Of a DNA stretch of 64,000 nucleotides, positions 1-8,515 are shown one piece after another; within the stretch, counting starts at the first letter, position 1, and each line of letters opens with the position of its first letter. The position numbers and the translations under genes are program-made. Under the pieces are notes generated by a model. The model did not search any database and had not been told where the DNA came from. It saw only the letters and a list, made by a program, of their open reading frames with translations. The DNA is from Salegentibacter sp. 24 (GTDB lineage Bacteria; Bacteroidota; Bacteroidia; Flavobacteriales; Flavobacteriaceae): assembly GCF_004362395.1 (NCBI RefSeq), contig NZ_SNWE01000007.1, positions 1 to 64,000 on the forward strand, written 5' to 3'.

Positions 1-1
1 A

Positions 2-70
2 ACAATCTCGTACCGGTTTTATAAAATTACTGCTGAAATAGAAGAATATTATGAATGGTATACGATTTAA
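2..70 (+). CDS. C-terminal end of an unidentified protein (cut by window edge)
   Basis: An open frame runs from the window edge to a TAA at 68-70 and encodes about 22 residues ending EEYYEWYTI. It is rich in Tyr, Glu and Ile and could be the tail of a real gene to the left. It is too short to identify, and it may equally be chance or a relic, because the next 350 bases look decayed. Confidence 0.25.
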   Translation, partial: TISYRFYKITAEIEEYYEWYTI

Positions 71-426
71 CAACTGATAAAATCAGCAGGCCCTAAGTAG
101 TATAATTATCTGACTCAAGCTTTCCAGATATGAACTGAAATTCAACAATTAGAACGTCTTTTAAAGTTTCATAAACCTAACAATCCCATCATTATGGGTT
201 CAATAGTAAGCTAGCTTGAATTTTAAGTCTAGATCCGGCGAACAGAAATTACATACTAGGCAACGCTATCTGGATAAAGTTCCTAAACAAATCGCAATAA
301 GTTTCGAAGCCCACATGGTTTGTGTAGCAGGTAAAAGGGGTGAAAGAGGTTGAAGATAAAGAGGAGCTATCAGACTTTAACTAAAAATAGAAATAGGAAA
401 AATTATAAGCCAAAAAAAGAAAAGAG
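71..426 (+). pseudogene. Decayed coding-like stretch, no intact gene
   Basis: No intact gene is visible. Two short plus-strand stretches look protein-like but are in different frames with stops between them. One contains QQLERLLKFHKPNNPIIMG and ends in TAG near 213. The other, about 214-353, contains LDKVPKQIAISFEAHMV and ends in TGA at 351-353. This is what a frame-shifted remnant of an old gene would look like. The parent family was not recognised. Confidence 0.25.
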
Positions 427-591
427 TTATGCGGGGATATTGTCGTACTGATCGGAGTAACTTAATACTGTGTCAATTTTTCTAAGTTCATTTTCAATGC
501 CATCTAATCTCTTATTAACACTTCTAAAGTTAGAATTTATTTCAGCTTTAAGTTCGGCAATAGCTTTTAAAACCTCTTGATTATCAGACAT
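427..591 (-). CDS. Small coiled-coil protein, unknown function
   Basis: A 54-residue product starting MSDNQEVLKAI. Residues 5-45 have a strong heptad-like spacing of Leu, Ile and Val (LKAIAELKAEI, VNKRLDGIENELRKI), so it probably forms an oligomeric coiled coil. The start at 591 is preferred over an upstream Met at 627, because the upstream codons overlap a TAATTTTG -7 promoter match at 625-632. There is no family assignment. It stands alone in a decayed region and could itself be a residual fragment. Confidence 0.4.
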   Translation of the reverse strand: MSDNQEVLKAIAELKAEINSNFRSVNKRLDGIENELRKIDTVLSYSDQYDNIPA

Positions 592-624
592 AATTGGTTT
601 TTTTAGTGATATATTAAAGATATA

Positions 625-632
625 CAAAATTA
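625..632 (-). promoter_or_regulatory. Putative -7 promoter element
   Basis: On the minus strand the sequence reads TAATTTTG, matching the Bacteroidota -7 consensus TAnnTTTG. It lies 34 nt upstream of the start at 591. A TTG lies further upstream but at a spacing of 23, slightly longer than usual, so the -33 element is uncertain. Confidence 0.35.
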
Positions 633-660
633 GATTGAAAAATCATATTTTCACTCAACG

Positions 661-997
661 CTTCTATTCTTTATTACTATAGATTTTTTATTAATAATAA
701 ATATTACTTATTATTCCTTTAGCTTTAGCTCTTTTATTATTGGTAACCTATCTTGAAAGCGATAAAAGCACTAACTGAGTGTAAGGCGTTTCCTATAGTA
801 ATGAGGTGAGCCTTCAATTAAATCTTTGGTGGTAAACCAATGACTAGAGGCCCTATAAAACAAGAGTATTATTCTAAACTTCAAGATAATGTTATCCGCT
901 TTTATAAATCCTTGTTTAATTTACTTAGATATTGACGAATATCTAAAATATTAAGAAAAATTTTGTACTATTGAATTCGTAGTAAAGTGTAGTTTTT
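661..997. other. AT-rich intergenic stretch with no visible gene
   Basis: About 340 bases of AT-rich sequence with stops in every frame. No RNA gene, repeat or clear promoter was recognised. Confidence 0.5.
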
Positions 998-1186
998 TTA
1001 GTGGTTACGCATTTTCTTAAACCACTTTCTCCATAGATTAGCGATTTCATACTGATCAAGGAATGTTGAATTCATTATTACAATGTTGACAACGAATATT
1101 CCGAAAATTGCAAATCCCAGGTGCACATCAAATATATCTATTCTTTTCTCCTTTTTTGTGGGTTTAGTTCCTGTAGTGTTTTCCAC
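998..1186 (-). pseudogene. N-terminal remnant of a DUF418 (YeiB-like) membrane protein
   Basis: The 62-residue frame contains RIDIFDVHLGFAIFGIFVVN, which resembles the first transmembrane segment of DUF418 proteins. That segment normally reads like DxLRGFAxxGIFxVN. Family members are about 350-420 residues with many membrane helices, and here a stop follows soon after the first one. The usual LRG is HLG here. No continuation is seen in the next 300 bases. I read it as a truncated relic. That it is a short real membrane peptide is possible but less likely. Confidence 0.5.
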
Positions 1187-1344
1187 TTTATATTCCCATT
1201 TTAAGCCTTAGCATATCTTGAGGCTTTCCGTTACCGAAAACGAACAAAGCTTGATTTTCTCCATTCTTTTGAAATGCTTTGAACATTTTTATACTAACTA
1301 TTTCCGGATGCTTATTAAAAACCTGTTTCGTATGTTTTTACAAT

Positions 1345-2397
1345 TTAAGCGAAGTTGTTTTCTTCCGTTTGAATGTAATTCGTTAGATACTTTGCATCAT
1401 TTTTAATCCCGCCTAAAGTGGCTGAGCCACGTGTATGCAGCCAGGGAAGTCCAATAAAATAAAGTCCCTCAATATTACTGATCCCACGTTGATGCTTCGG
1501 GTAGCCATCCTTAGTAAGTTCCAGTCCATCTATCCAACTAAAATTGGGTCTGTAGCCCGTTGCCCAGACAATATTTTTTATATCCTCAATTTTGCGATTT
1601 TCGGTAACTATAATTTCACCCTTGGCATTTTTGGTTTTTCCAACGGGAATTACATTATTCCGTTTTAAAATTCCTTTTACATCGGTTCCGATGATGGGTT
1701 GTTTCGACTGGCTTAGTTTTTTGCCGAGCCAGGTTTTTCGGCTAAAACTCAGGAAGCCAATTTTGGTAAACCACCACCACAATGTTTTTCCCAGGATTTC
1801 CTGTGGTAGGACCCGAACATCCGTAGCTCCAGAAAAATAGGTAGTCCTTTTGGTTTGGGAGATTTCATCCAGGATTTGAAAACCAGAATCTCCCGCACCT
1901 ACAACCATTGCCGGGCCTTGCTTTAATTGCCCAGGATTTTTGTAATAGTTGCTGTGAATCTGGAAAACTTCTTCCGAGATCTTCTTGGAAAAGGATGGGG
2001 TATAAGGAATATGGAACGGCCCTGTAGCAATTATTACATTTTGGGTCTTTAATTCCCCATTGGGATGCTTAAGAACAAAGTGATCCTCTTCCTTGCTAAC
2101 CTGTTCCACCAGGGTGTTTAATCTAATATCGATATTGAATTCGGTCACATAATCTTTAAAATAAGCAGCAACATCTTTTTTGGTTGGATAATATCCTTGT
2201 TCGGCCGGGAAATCCATTCCCGGTAAATTGTTGAATTCGGAAGGCGTAAAGAGTTTTAAGGAATCCCAGCGGTTTAGCCATGAGGCCCCGATTTCCGATT
2301 CTTTATCCACAACAATATATTGCTTCCCCAGCTTGTTGAGGTAATACGCCATTGAAAGTCCGGCCTGGGCCCCACCAACAATTATAAAATCCAGCAT
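1345..2397 (-). CDS. FAD/NAD(P)-dependent flavin monooxygenase-like oxidoreductase
   Basis: A 350-residue flavoprotein of the single-component flavin monooxygenase/CzcO-like group. The FAD-binding Rossmann motif is at the N-terminus (IIVGGAQAG, residues 6-13, with Ala in place of the central Gly). The NADPH-binding motif VGAGDSG is at about 166-172. An FxxHxxxYY segment at about 145-152 resembles the FMO fingerprint. ATG motifs (ATGPFHIP about 124, WATGYRPN about 288) and a C-terminal GLPWLHTRGS segment fit the family. The substrate cannot be told; such enzymes oxygenate soft nucleophiles or carbonyl compounds. It is divergent from the creatininase-family gene. Confidence 0.85.
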   Translation of the reverse strand: MLDFIIVGGAQAGLSMAYYLNKLGKQYIVVDKESEIGASWLNRWDSLKLFTPSEFNNLPGMDFPAEQGYYPTKKDVAAYFKDYVTEFNIDIRLNTLVEQVSKEEDHFVLKHPNGELKTQNVIIATGPFHIPYTPSFSKKISEEVFQIHSNYYKNPGQLKQGPAMVVGAGDSGFQILDEISQTKRTTYFSGATDVRVLPQEILGKTLWWWFTKIGFLSFSRKTWLGKKLSQSKQPIIGTDVKGILKRNNVIPVGKTKNAKGEIIVTENRKIEDIKNIVWATGYRPNFSWIDGLELTKDGYPKHQRGISNIEGLYFIGLPWLHTRGSATLGGIKNDAKYLTNYIQTEENNFA

Positions 2398-2413
2398 GGT
2401 ATTTAATTTTAAT

Positions 2414-2421
2414 CAAAGGTA
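2414..2421 (-). promoter_or_regulatory. Putative -7 promoter element of the flavoprotein gene
   Basis: Minus-strand TACCTTTG matches TAnnTTTG and lies 17 nt upstream of the start at 2397. No TTG is found at the -33 position. Confidence 0.4.
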
Positions 2422-2492
2422 GGATTTAATTTCTGCCTGTTAAATCCTCTTAGAAGATACAGAATTGCTAATTTTAAATGAAATTTAGTTTT

Positions 2493-3266
2493 ATGGAAAA
2501 AAAGATAAGGCCCTACGTTTTGGCCGAAACTAACTGGAAGCACGTTAAAGATGAAAATTTTAGTACCGCAATTCTGCCCTGGGGAGCTACCGAGGCACAT
2601 AATTATCACCTGCCTTATGCTACCGATAATATTCTTGCCCAGGAAGTTGCGATAAGGGCAGCAGGAAAAGCCTGGGATAAGAAGGCGAAAGCAGTGGTGC
2701 TGCCCACCATTCCTTTTGGAGTAAATACCGGGCAAATGGACGTAAAACTCTGTATGAACCTTAACCCAAGCACACAATACGCAATTTTAAGGGATGTCGC
2801 GCAGGTTTTGGACAAGCATAACATCAACAAGCTCGTGATTTTAAATGCCCACGGCGGAAATAATTTTAAACAAATGATCAGGGAACTCAGCCTGGAATTC
2901 CCGGAGATCTTTGCCTGCTCTGTAAACTGGTGGCAATCTACTAGTGCCAAGCCTTATTTTGAGGAACCTGGAGATCACGCAGGGGAACTGGAAACCGCCG
3001 CAGTCATGCACCTGCGGCCCGAGTTAGTCTTACCCCTTGACCAGGCGGGAGAGGGGCGTGCCAAAACTTTTAAAATGAATGCCCTAAAAGAAGGCTGGGC
3101 CAGTGCCCAGCGAGAGTGGACACAGGTTACCCCGGATACCGGAGTTGGAAACCCAAAGGCTGCCACTGTTGAAAAAGGGAGGGTTTTCTTTGAAAAAACT
3201 ACCGATATGATCGCTGATTTCTTCCTTGAACTGCACCGGGCCGATCTTAAGGATATGTACGAATAA
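2493..3266 (+). CDS. Creatininase-family amidohydrolase
   Basis: A 257-residue protein of the creatininase/MftE superfamily, metal-dependent amidases. Visible family motifs are the metal-binding segment GATEAHNYHLPYATD near the N-terminus, NAHGGN in the middle and DHAGELETA later, which carries a Glu ligand. Length fits the family (about 250). The substrate is not deducible; creatinine is only one of several known. The start at ATG 2493 (MEKKIRPY) is preferred, and an in-frame ATG at 2478 is possible. The LrgA gene follows after 15 nt, so the three genes to 4318 are probably one transcript. Confidence 0.82.
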   Translation: MEKKIRPYVLAETNWKHVKDENFSTAILPWGATEAHNYHLPYATDNILAQEVAIRAAGKAWDKKAKAVVLPTIPFGVNTGQMDVKLCMNLNPSTQYAILRDVAQVLDKHNINKLVILNAHGGNNFKQMIRELSLEFPEIFACSVNWWQSTSAKPYFEEPGDHAGELETAAVMHLRPELVLPLDQAGEGRAKTFKMNALKEGWASAQREWTQVTPDTGVGNPKAATVEKGRVFFEKTTDMIADFFLELHRADLKDMYE

Positions 3267-3281
3267 CTTTTTAAAAATACT

Positions 3282-3614
3282 ATGCTTAAAGCTCTGGCTT
3301 ATATTTTTGGGTTTTTACTTTTAGGAGAGGTAACCACCTATTTTTTTGAAATTCCAATCGCTGGCAATATCCTTGGGATGTTTTTTATTTTCCTGGCTTT
3401 AAGACTTAAAATAGTGAAACTTCAGGATGTAAAGCCAGCCTCGGATAAGCTTATAAAATACCTGGTGTTGTTCTTTATTCCCTATGGAGTGGGTTTAATG
3501 GTCTATTTTGAGATCATTGCTGAATACTGGTTGCCAATTTCAGTAGCAGTGATTGCCAGTACCGTGATCACCCTTTATATCTCAGCTATAATAATTGAAA
3601 AATCAGGGAAGTAA
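3282..3614 (+). CDS. LrgA/CidA-family holin-like membrane protein
   Basis: A 110-residue protein with about four hydrophobic segments and the family pattern (IPIAGNILGMFF, DKLIKYLVLFFIPYGVGLM). LrgA/CidA proteins are holin-like and have been linked to autolysis, pyruvate uptake and overflow metabolism in Firmicutes. In Bacteroidota the role is uncertain. Its stop overlaps the LrgB start by one base (TAATG), so the pair is translationally coupled. Confidence 0.85.
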   Translation: MLKALAYIFGFLLLGEVTTYFFEIPIAGNILGMFFIFLALRLKIVKLQDVKPASDKLIKYLVLFFIPYGVGLMVYFEIIAEYWLPISVAVIASTVITLYISAIIIEKSGK

Positions 3615-4318
3615 TGCAGGAATTTTTTCAATTACCGGTATTTGGCGTTTTTATAAGTATCATCGCTTTTGCCGGTGCTCGTGAACTACGAAAAAAATTC
3701 AATTATGCCCTGCTAACTCCGGTTCTGGTAGCTATTGTGTTTATCATCGGCTTTCTACTCATTTTTAATATCGATTATGAACATTATAACCGGGGAGGAC
3801 GATACATCAGTTTTTTCCTGGGTCCATCGGTAGTGGCACTGGGTGTTTTCTTTTATGAAAAATATGAGGAAGTAAAACAGCATTTAAAAGTGTTCTTGCT
3901 TTCGGTAACCCTTGGAGGAATAACCGGAATTTTAACGGTGATTATATTTCTGTTCCTTTTAAAGGTCCCCGGGTTTATCATTGAATCGCTAGCCGCAAAA
4001 TCGGTCACTACACCCATTGCCATTGAAATCACAAAACTTACCGGTGGGATACCTGAAATTACCGCGGGAATTGTAATTGCCGTGGGAATATTCGGCAATG
4101 CCTTCGGACCTTTTATTTTGAAAAAATTAGGGATCAAAAGCAAAATTGCCATTGGTACGGCCTTAGGAACAGCGGCACACGGCATTGGTACGGCCCGGGC
4201 TTTTGAAGAGAGCAAGCTGGCAGGGGTTTACAGCGGACTGGCTATGTGTGTCAACGGAATCATTACTGCGCTTATTACCCCTTATCTACTTGAATTATTC
4301 CTTGGGCTGGTCTCCTGA
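3614..4318 (+). CDS. LrgB/CidB-family membrane protein
   Basis: A 234-residue polytopic membrane protein of the LrgB family, the partner of LrgA. It has the family segments AKSVTTPIAIEI and ALGTAAHGIGTARAFEES. At least six hydrophobic helices are visible. In plants the fused LrgA-LrgB homologue PLGG1 carries glycolate/glycerate, and the bacterial pair may move small organic acids. Its 3' end overlaps that of the convergent antiporter gene by 24 nt. Confidence 0.88.
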   Translation: MQEFFQLPVFGVFISIIAFAGARELRKKFNYALLTPVLVAIVFIIGFLLIFNIDYEHYNRGGRYISFFLGPSVVALGVFFYEKYEEVKQHLKVFLLSVTLGGITGILTVIIFLFLLKVPGFIIESLAAKSVTTPIAIEITKLTGGIPEITAGIVIAVGIFGNAFGPFILKKLGIKSKIAIGTALGTAAHGIGTARAFEESKLAGVYSGLAMCVNGIITALITPYLLELFLGLVS

Positions 4319-5566
4319 TTCATTTTTGTTTTGTTCTGTTTTTCGCTTAAAATAATCAATAATGGAAGGGGCAGTAAGCCCATGAATTACAATTGAAATT
4401 AGAATAATATAAGCGGTTATCGAGTAAAGTTCATTCTTATGCTCAAACCCGTCGAACTGAACAAAAGCCCAGGATAGATAAAAGATCGAACCAATTCCCC
4501 GGATTCCCAGGAAACTGATTGCAAGCTTATTATCAAAACTGTCCTTTATGCCTATCATCCCTATAATTCCCGCCAGGGGTCTTATAACCAGTACAAATAC
4601 AAAAGCGAAAAAGATGCCTCGCCAGTCGGTAAGACTCAGCATTCCATTCATAATAGACCCCCCAAAAAGAATAATCCAAACCACCAGCAGCAGGCGTTCT
4701 ATCTCGTGAATAAAATCGTGCATTTGGGTTTTGTAATCTCCGCTGACTTTTTCAAAATGGCGCAGGCTTAAGCCGGCAAAGAATACCGCCAGGAAACCAT
4801 AACCATGCAAGAGCTCTGTAGCACCGTAACTAAAAAGGGTAAGCGATAAGGCAAGAAATCCATCAAAAGTTTTAATACCGGCCAGCTTGTGAATTTTATC
4901 CAGCAAAAAGCCAATCCCGTGACCCATCGCAAAACCCGCTATCGTTCCTATGATAATTTTTAAAAAGAACTTGTCAAGTACCCAGTCGGAAAAATCAAAA
5001 GCAGCCCAGCTCCCAGCCTGGGCAACCAAAACCGCCATAAAGGTGAAGGGAAAGGCAAGCCCGTCATTCAATCCGGCCTCACCGGTAAGTGAAAATCTTA
5101 TTTTCCCCTTATATTGTTTTTCTCTTTGAGGATCCTTGAGTTGGGTTTCAGAAGCCATAACAGGATCTGTAGGGGCTAGAACTGCTGCCAGTAATAAGGA
5201 GGACGGAACACTTAAATAAAGAAAATCCTTCCCCATAAAATAGGCTGCAAGCATACAAAGTGGCATGGTTATAAACACCAACAGCAATGGTCTTTTCCAG
5301 GCTTTTAAACTGTAGGTTTCTCCTATTTTTAAGCCGGCACCCATCAGGGAAATAATCACAATCATTTCAGAAAAATACATCAGGGATTTATCCGGCCATA
5401 ATGGATCCGGCCAGCCAATGGGTAAACCCAGTGCAAATATTAAAAAGCCGATGAGAAGTAATATGACAGGGCCACTGATTTTAATGCGTTTCGAAACTGA
5501 AGGTAACCAGGCCATGATAAGGGTGGTTAAGCCAATTCCAGCTAATATCCAGTAGTGCTCTTTCAT
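4295..5566 (-). CDS. CPA1-type sodium/proton antiporter
   Basis: A 423-residue polytopic membrane protein of the monovalent cation:proton antiporter-1 family (NhaP-like). It has about 12 hydrophobic segments, the ion-site motif LAPTDPVMASE in the middle of the N-terminal half, and the downstream GEAGLNDGLAFPF motif whose Asn-Asp is characteristic of electroneutral CPA1 exchangers. The cytoplasmic tail is short, so there are no RCK or CNMP regulatory domains. It probably exports Na+ or K+ for pH or salt homeostasis. Confidence 0.85.
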   Translation of the reverse strand: MKEHYWILAGIGLTTLIMAWLPSVSKRIKISGPVILLLIGFLIFALGLPIGWPDPLWPDKSLMYFSEMIVIISLMGAGLKIGETYSLKAWKRPLLLVFITMPLCMLAAYFMGKDFLYLSVPSSLLLAAVLAPTDPVMASETQLKDPQREKQYKGKIRFSLTGEAGLNDGLAFPFTFMAVLVAQAGSWAAFDFSDWVLDKFFLKIIIGTIAGFAMGHGIGFLLDKIHKLAGIKTFDGFLALSLTLFSYGATELLHGYGFLAVFFAGLSLRHFEKVSGDYKTQMHDFIHEIERLLLVVWIILFGGSIMNGMLSLTDWRGIFFAFVFVLVIRPLAGIIGMIGIKDSFDNKLAISFLGIRGIGSIFYLSWAFVQFDGFEHKNELYSITAYIILISIVIHGLTAPSIIDYFKRKTEQNKNESGDQPKE

Positions 5567-5707
5567 ACATTCATAAAATTAATGCTTTTAAGTCTTGTTT
5601 TTTCAGCCGTCTAATTTTTTCACAAAAGTCTAACAATCGGGGCCCACTTTCTGAAATTATTAGGTGGCTAACTGATATTTATCATATTAAAATCCTTCTA
5701 TACAGCC

Positions 5708-5715
5708 TAAATTTG
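5708..5715 (+). promoter_or_regulatory. Putative -7 promoter element before the 5.7-11.1 kb operon
   Basis: TAAATTTG matches TAnnTTTG and lies 25 nt before the ATG at 5741. A TTG at the -33 position is not evident. Confidence 0.4.
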
Positions 5716-5740
5716 AGAGGATAATCAATTCCTGTAAAAG

Positions 5741-6127
5741 ATGGATACTTCCTTATTTCTGGCTAAATTTTGGGGATGGTATCTCCTTATATTCTTTTTT
5801 GTCCTGAGTTTTAATCCCAGGAGAATCCAACAGATCTTTCAAGATTTAAGGGATCAGAAATTCCTAATCCTGGCTGCATTTGCAGCTATAATTATAGGTT
5901 TACTCAATATTCTTTTTCACAATATCTGGGAGTTGAGCTGGGAATTTATCATTACCGCCCTTGGCTGGTTCTCTCTCTTTATAGGGCTTGGTCTTTTTGT
6001 CTTTCCTCAATCTACCACCCGAAAACTGACCCTGCTCAACCTCAAATTTGTACAGCTCATCTATGTGCTGTTATTCCTTTTAGGAATCTTTCTACTGAAT
6101 ATGGGCTATGAGCTCGTATTGTACTAA
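5741..6127 (+). CDS. Small four-helix membrane protein, unknown
   Basis: A 128-residue, strongly hydrophobic protein with four predicted membrane helices (about residues 8-24, 43-60, 70-90, 104-124) and short charged loops. No family was recognised. It starts 11 nt upstream of ppsA, so it is probably the first gene of the ppsA/P-type ATPase transcript and may serve the same stress response. Confidence 0.65.
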   Translation: MDTSLFLAKFWGWYLLIFFFVLSFNPRRIQQIFQDLRDQKFLILAAFAAIIIGLLNILFHNIWELSWEFIITALGWFSLFIGLGLFVFPQSTTRKLTLLNLKFVQLIYVLLFLLGIFLLNMGYELVLY

Positions 6128-6138
6128 AAAATAAGCAT

Positions 6139-8505
6139 ATGAAATACATAAAAAAATTTAGGGAACTCTCTATGAAAGACCTCGCAGAGGTGGGTGGAAA
6201 AAACGCTTCCCTGGGCGAGATGTATAACGAATTGTCTTCAGAAGGAGTATTGGTGCCTGATGGTTTCGCAACTACTTCTCAGGCATTCTGGACCTTTATA
6301 AAATCCAATGATATCGAGGAAAAAATAAAGGATCTGTTAAAGAAACTTAACCGGGATAATTTTGAAAACCTTACAAGTATTGGTGCCCAGGCCAGGGAAT
6401 TAATTCTATCAGGAACACTTTCTGATGATTTTACCCAGGCGATTACTGCGGCATACCAGGAGCTGGGAAATGATAAGGATATACCCGTTGCGGTAAGAAG
6501 CAGTGCCACTGCCGAGGATTTACCAAGTGCGAGTTTTGCCGGCCAGCACGATACTTTCTTAAATATAAAAGGTACTAAGGCCCTGCTTAGCGCAGTCAAA
6601 AATTGTTTTGCTTCCCTGTATACCAACAGGGCCATTAAATACCGGGAGGACAAGGGCTTTTCCCACCACCAGATCGCACTGTCCGTAGGAGTGCAAAAAA
6701 TGGTACGATCAGATATTAGTTGCTCCGGGATAGGTTTTAGCCTGGAACCCGAATCAGGTTTTAAAAATATAATCCATATTTCCGGGGTTTGGGGACTGGG
6801 TGAAAATATTGTACAGGGGCTGGTCAACCCTGATGAATTTGATGTTTTTAAACCAATGATTGATAAAGCTCAAAATCCTGTTATTCAGAAAAAACTTGGC
6901 CATAAAGAACTTTCCATGGTCTATGCTGAATCCAACGGGCATTCTTCCACTGTAAACATTGAAACTCCGCTGGAGAAACAGGATAGTTTTGTGCTGGGAG
7001 ATGAGGAAATCATTAAACTTTCCCGGTGGATTTTACTCATCGAAAAGCATTACAAACGCCCGATGGATGTGGAGTGGGCAAAGGACGGATTGAGCCATGA
7101 ACTTTACATTACCCAGGCCCGGCCCGAAACTGTACATCAGGACCAGGAGAAGCGATATTATGTAGAATATCACCTCAAAGAAAAAGGCGAAATTTTAACC
7201 CAGGGAAGCGCTATTGGCTCCAGCATCGCAACCGGAAAAGCCCGGTTTTTAAAATCACCCGAGGAAGGGCATAAGCTAAATCCCGGTGAAATTCTAATTA
7301 CCAGTACTACCAGTCCGGATTGGGACCCAATCCTGAAACTGGCGGTTGCCGTGGTTACCGAAAGAGGCGGCAGGACAAGCCACGCGGCTATCGTAGCCCG
7401 CGAACTTGGAGTGCCTGCCATTGTGGGAACAAGCGATGCTACCCAAAAGATTAAAGATGGCGAGATGATTACGGTTTCCTGTGAAGGTAAAACCGGGTTT
7501 GTCTATAAGGGGGCACTGGAATTTGATATCAAAGAAATAGATTTCGGGAAAATTTCCCTCCCAGAAACCGAAGCTAAATTTATCCTGTCAGACCCGGACA
7601 GGGCTTTCCAGCTTTCTTTTTATCCTAATCACGGGGTTGGCCTGTTGCGAATGGAATTCATCATAACCCATAAAGTGAAAATCCACCCAATGGCCCTGGT
7701 AAGGTATGAAGAGGTTAAAGAAACAGCCGCTAAAAAGATCATTGAAGAACTCACCTGGCAGTATAAAGATAAACGGGATTTTTTTATTGAAGAGTTATCC
7801 CGGGGAATTGCCGTGATGGCCGCTGCTTTCTATCCCAAGGAGGTAATTGTTAGGCTCAGCGATTTTAAGAGCAATGAATATGCAAACTTAATTGGAGGTC
7901 GCCAATTTGAACCTTTAGAAGAAAATCCTATGCTTGGTTTTAGGGGCGCTGCCCGGTATTACCATCCTAATTATAAAGAAGCCTTTGAGCTGGAATGCAA
8001 AGCCATTAAAAGGGTTAGGGAAGAAATGGGTCTTGAGAATCTAAAAGTGATGATCCCTTTTTGCAGAACCCTAAATGAAGCCCGGAATGTAATTGGTTTA
8101 ATGAAAGAATTTGGCCTGGAGCGCGGAAGGAATTCCCTGGAAATTTATATGATGGTTGAAATTCCCTCCAATGTTATTCTCCTGGAGCAGTTCGCTGATT
8201 ATTTTGATGGTTTTTCTATTGGCTCTAACGATCTTACCCAACTATGCCTGGGAGTCGATCGGGATTCAGAATTAATGGCGGAGGTATTTGATGAGAATAA
8301 TGCCGCTGCAAAACAAATGATGGCAAGCGCAATACAAAAGGCCCTTAAGGCAGGTAAGAAAATAGGGCTCTGCGGTCAGGCACCCAGCGATTTTCCTGAA
8401 TTCGCTTCATTTTTAGTCCATGAAAAAATCAGCAGTATTTCCTTTAACCCCGATGCGCTTTTAAAAGGGATAGAAAATATTAATCAAGCAGAGGCCGGGC
8501 GGTAA
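6139..8505 (+). CDS. ppsA: Phosphoenolpyruvate synthase
   Basis: A 788-residue enzyme (E. coli PpsA is 792) that converts pyruvate, ATP and water to PEP, AMP and phosphate. An N-terminal ATP-grasp domain (VGGKNASLGEM, AVRSSATAEDLP, SFAGQHDT) is followed by the phosphohistidine swivel with catalytic His near residue 415 in GGRTSHAAIVARELGVPAIV. The C-terminal PEP/pyruvate TIM barrel has GFRGAARYYHP, FSIGSNDLTQL and GLCGQAPSDFP. No associated PpsR regulator is adjacent. It sits in a row with a small membrane protein and a cation pump, a context suggesting use during energy or oxygen stress. Confidence 0.95.
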   Translation: MKYIKKFRELSMKDLAEVGGKNASLGEMYNELSSEGVLVPDGFATTSQAFWTFIKSNDIEEKIKDLLKKLNRDNFENLTSIGAQARELILSGTLSDDFTQAITAAYQELGNDKDIPVAVRSSATAEDLPSASFAGQHDTFLNIKGTKALLSAVKNCFASLYTNRAIKYREDKGFSHHQIALSVGVQKMVRSDISCSGIGFSLEPESGFKNIIHISGVWGLGENIVQGLVNPDEFDVFKPMIDKAQNPVIQKKLGHKELSMVYAESNGHSSTVNIETPLEKQDSFVLGDEEIIKLSRWILLIEKHYKRPMDVEWAKDGLSHELYITQARPETVHQDQEKRYYVEYHLKEKGEILTQGSAIGSSIATGKARFLKSPEEGHKLNPGEILITSTTSPDWDPILKLAVAVVTERGGRTSHAAIVARELGVPAIVGTSDATQKIKDGEMITVSCEGKTGFVYKGALEFDIKEIDFGKISLPETEAKFILSDPDRAFQLSFYPNHGVGLLRMEFIITHKVKIHPMALVRYEEVKETAAKKIIEELTWQYKDKRDFFIEELSRGIAVMAAAFYPKEVIVRLSDFKSNEYANLIGGRQFEPLEENPMLGFRGAARYYHPNYKEAFELECKAIKRVREEMGLENLKVMIPFCRTLNEARNVIGLMKEFGLERGRNSLEIYMMVEIPSNVILLEQFADYFDGFSIGSNDLTQLCLGVDRDSELMAEVFDENNAAAKQMMASAIQKALKAGKKIGLCGQAPSDFPEFASFLVHEKISSISFNPDALLKGIENINQAEAGR

Positions 8506-8515
8506 AAAACAAGCA

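Noticed and set aside
1218-1406. A 62-residue plus-strand frame overlapping the flavoprotein end
   Set aside because: It runs antisense into a well-supported enzyme gene and has no domain features. Treated as a shadow.
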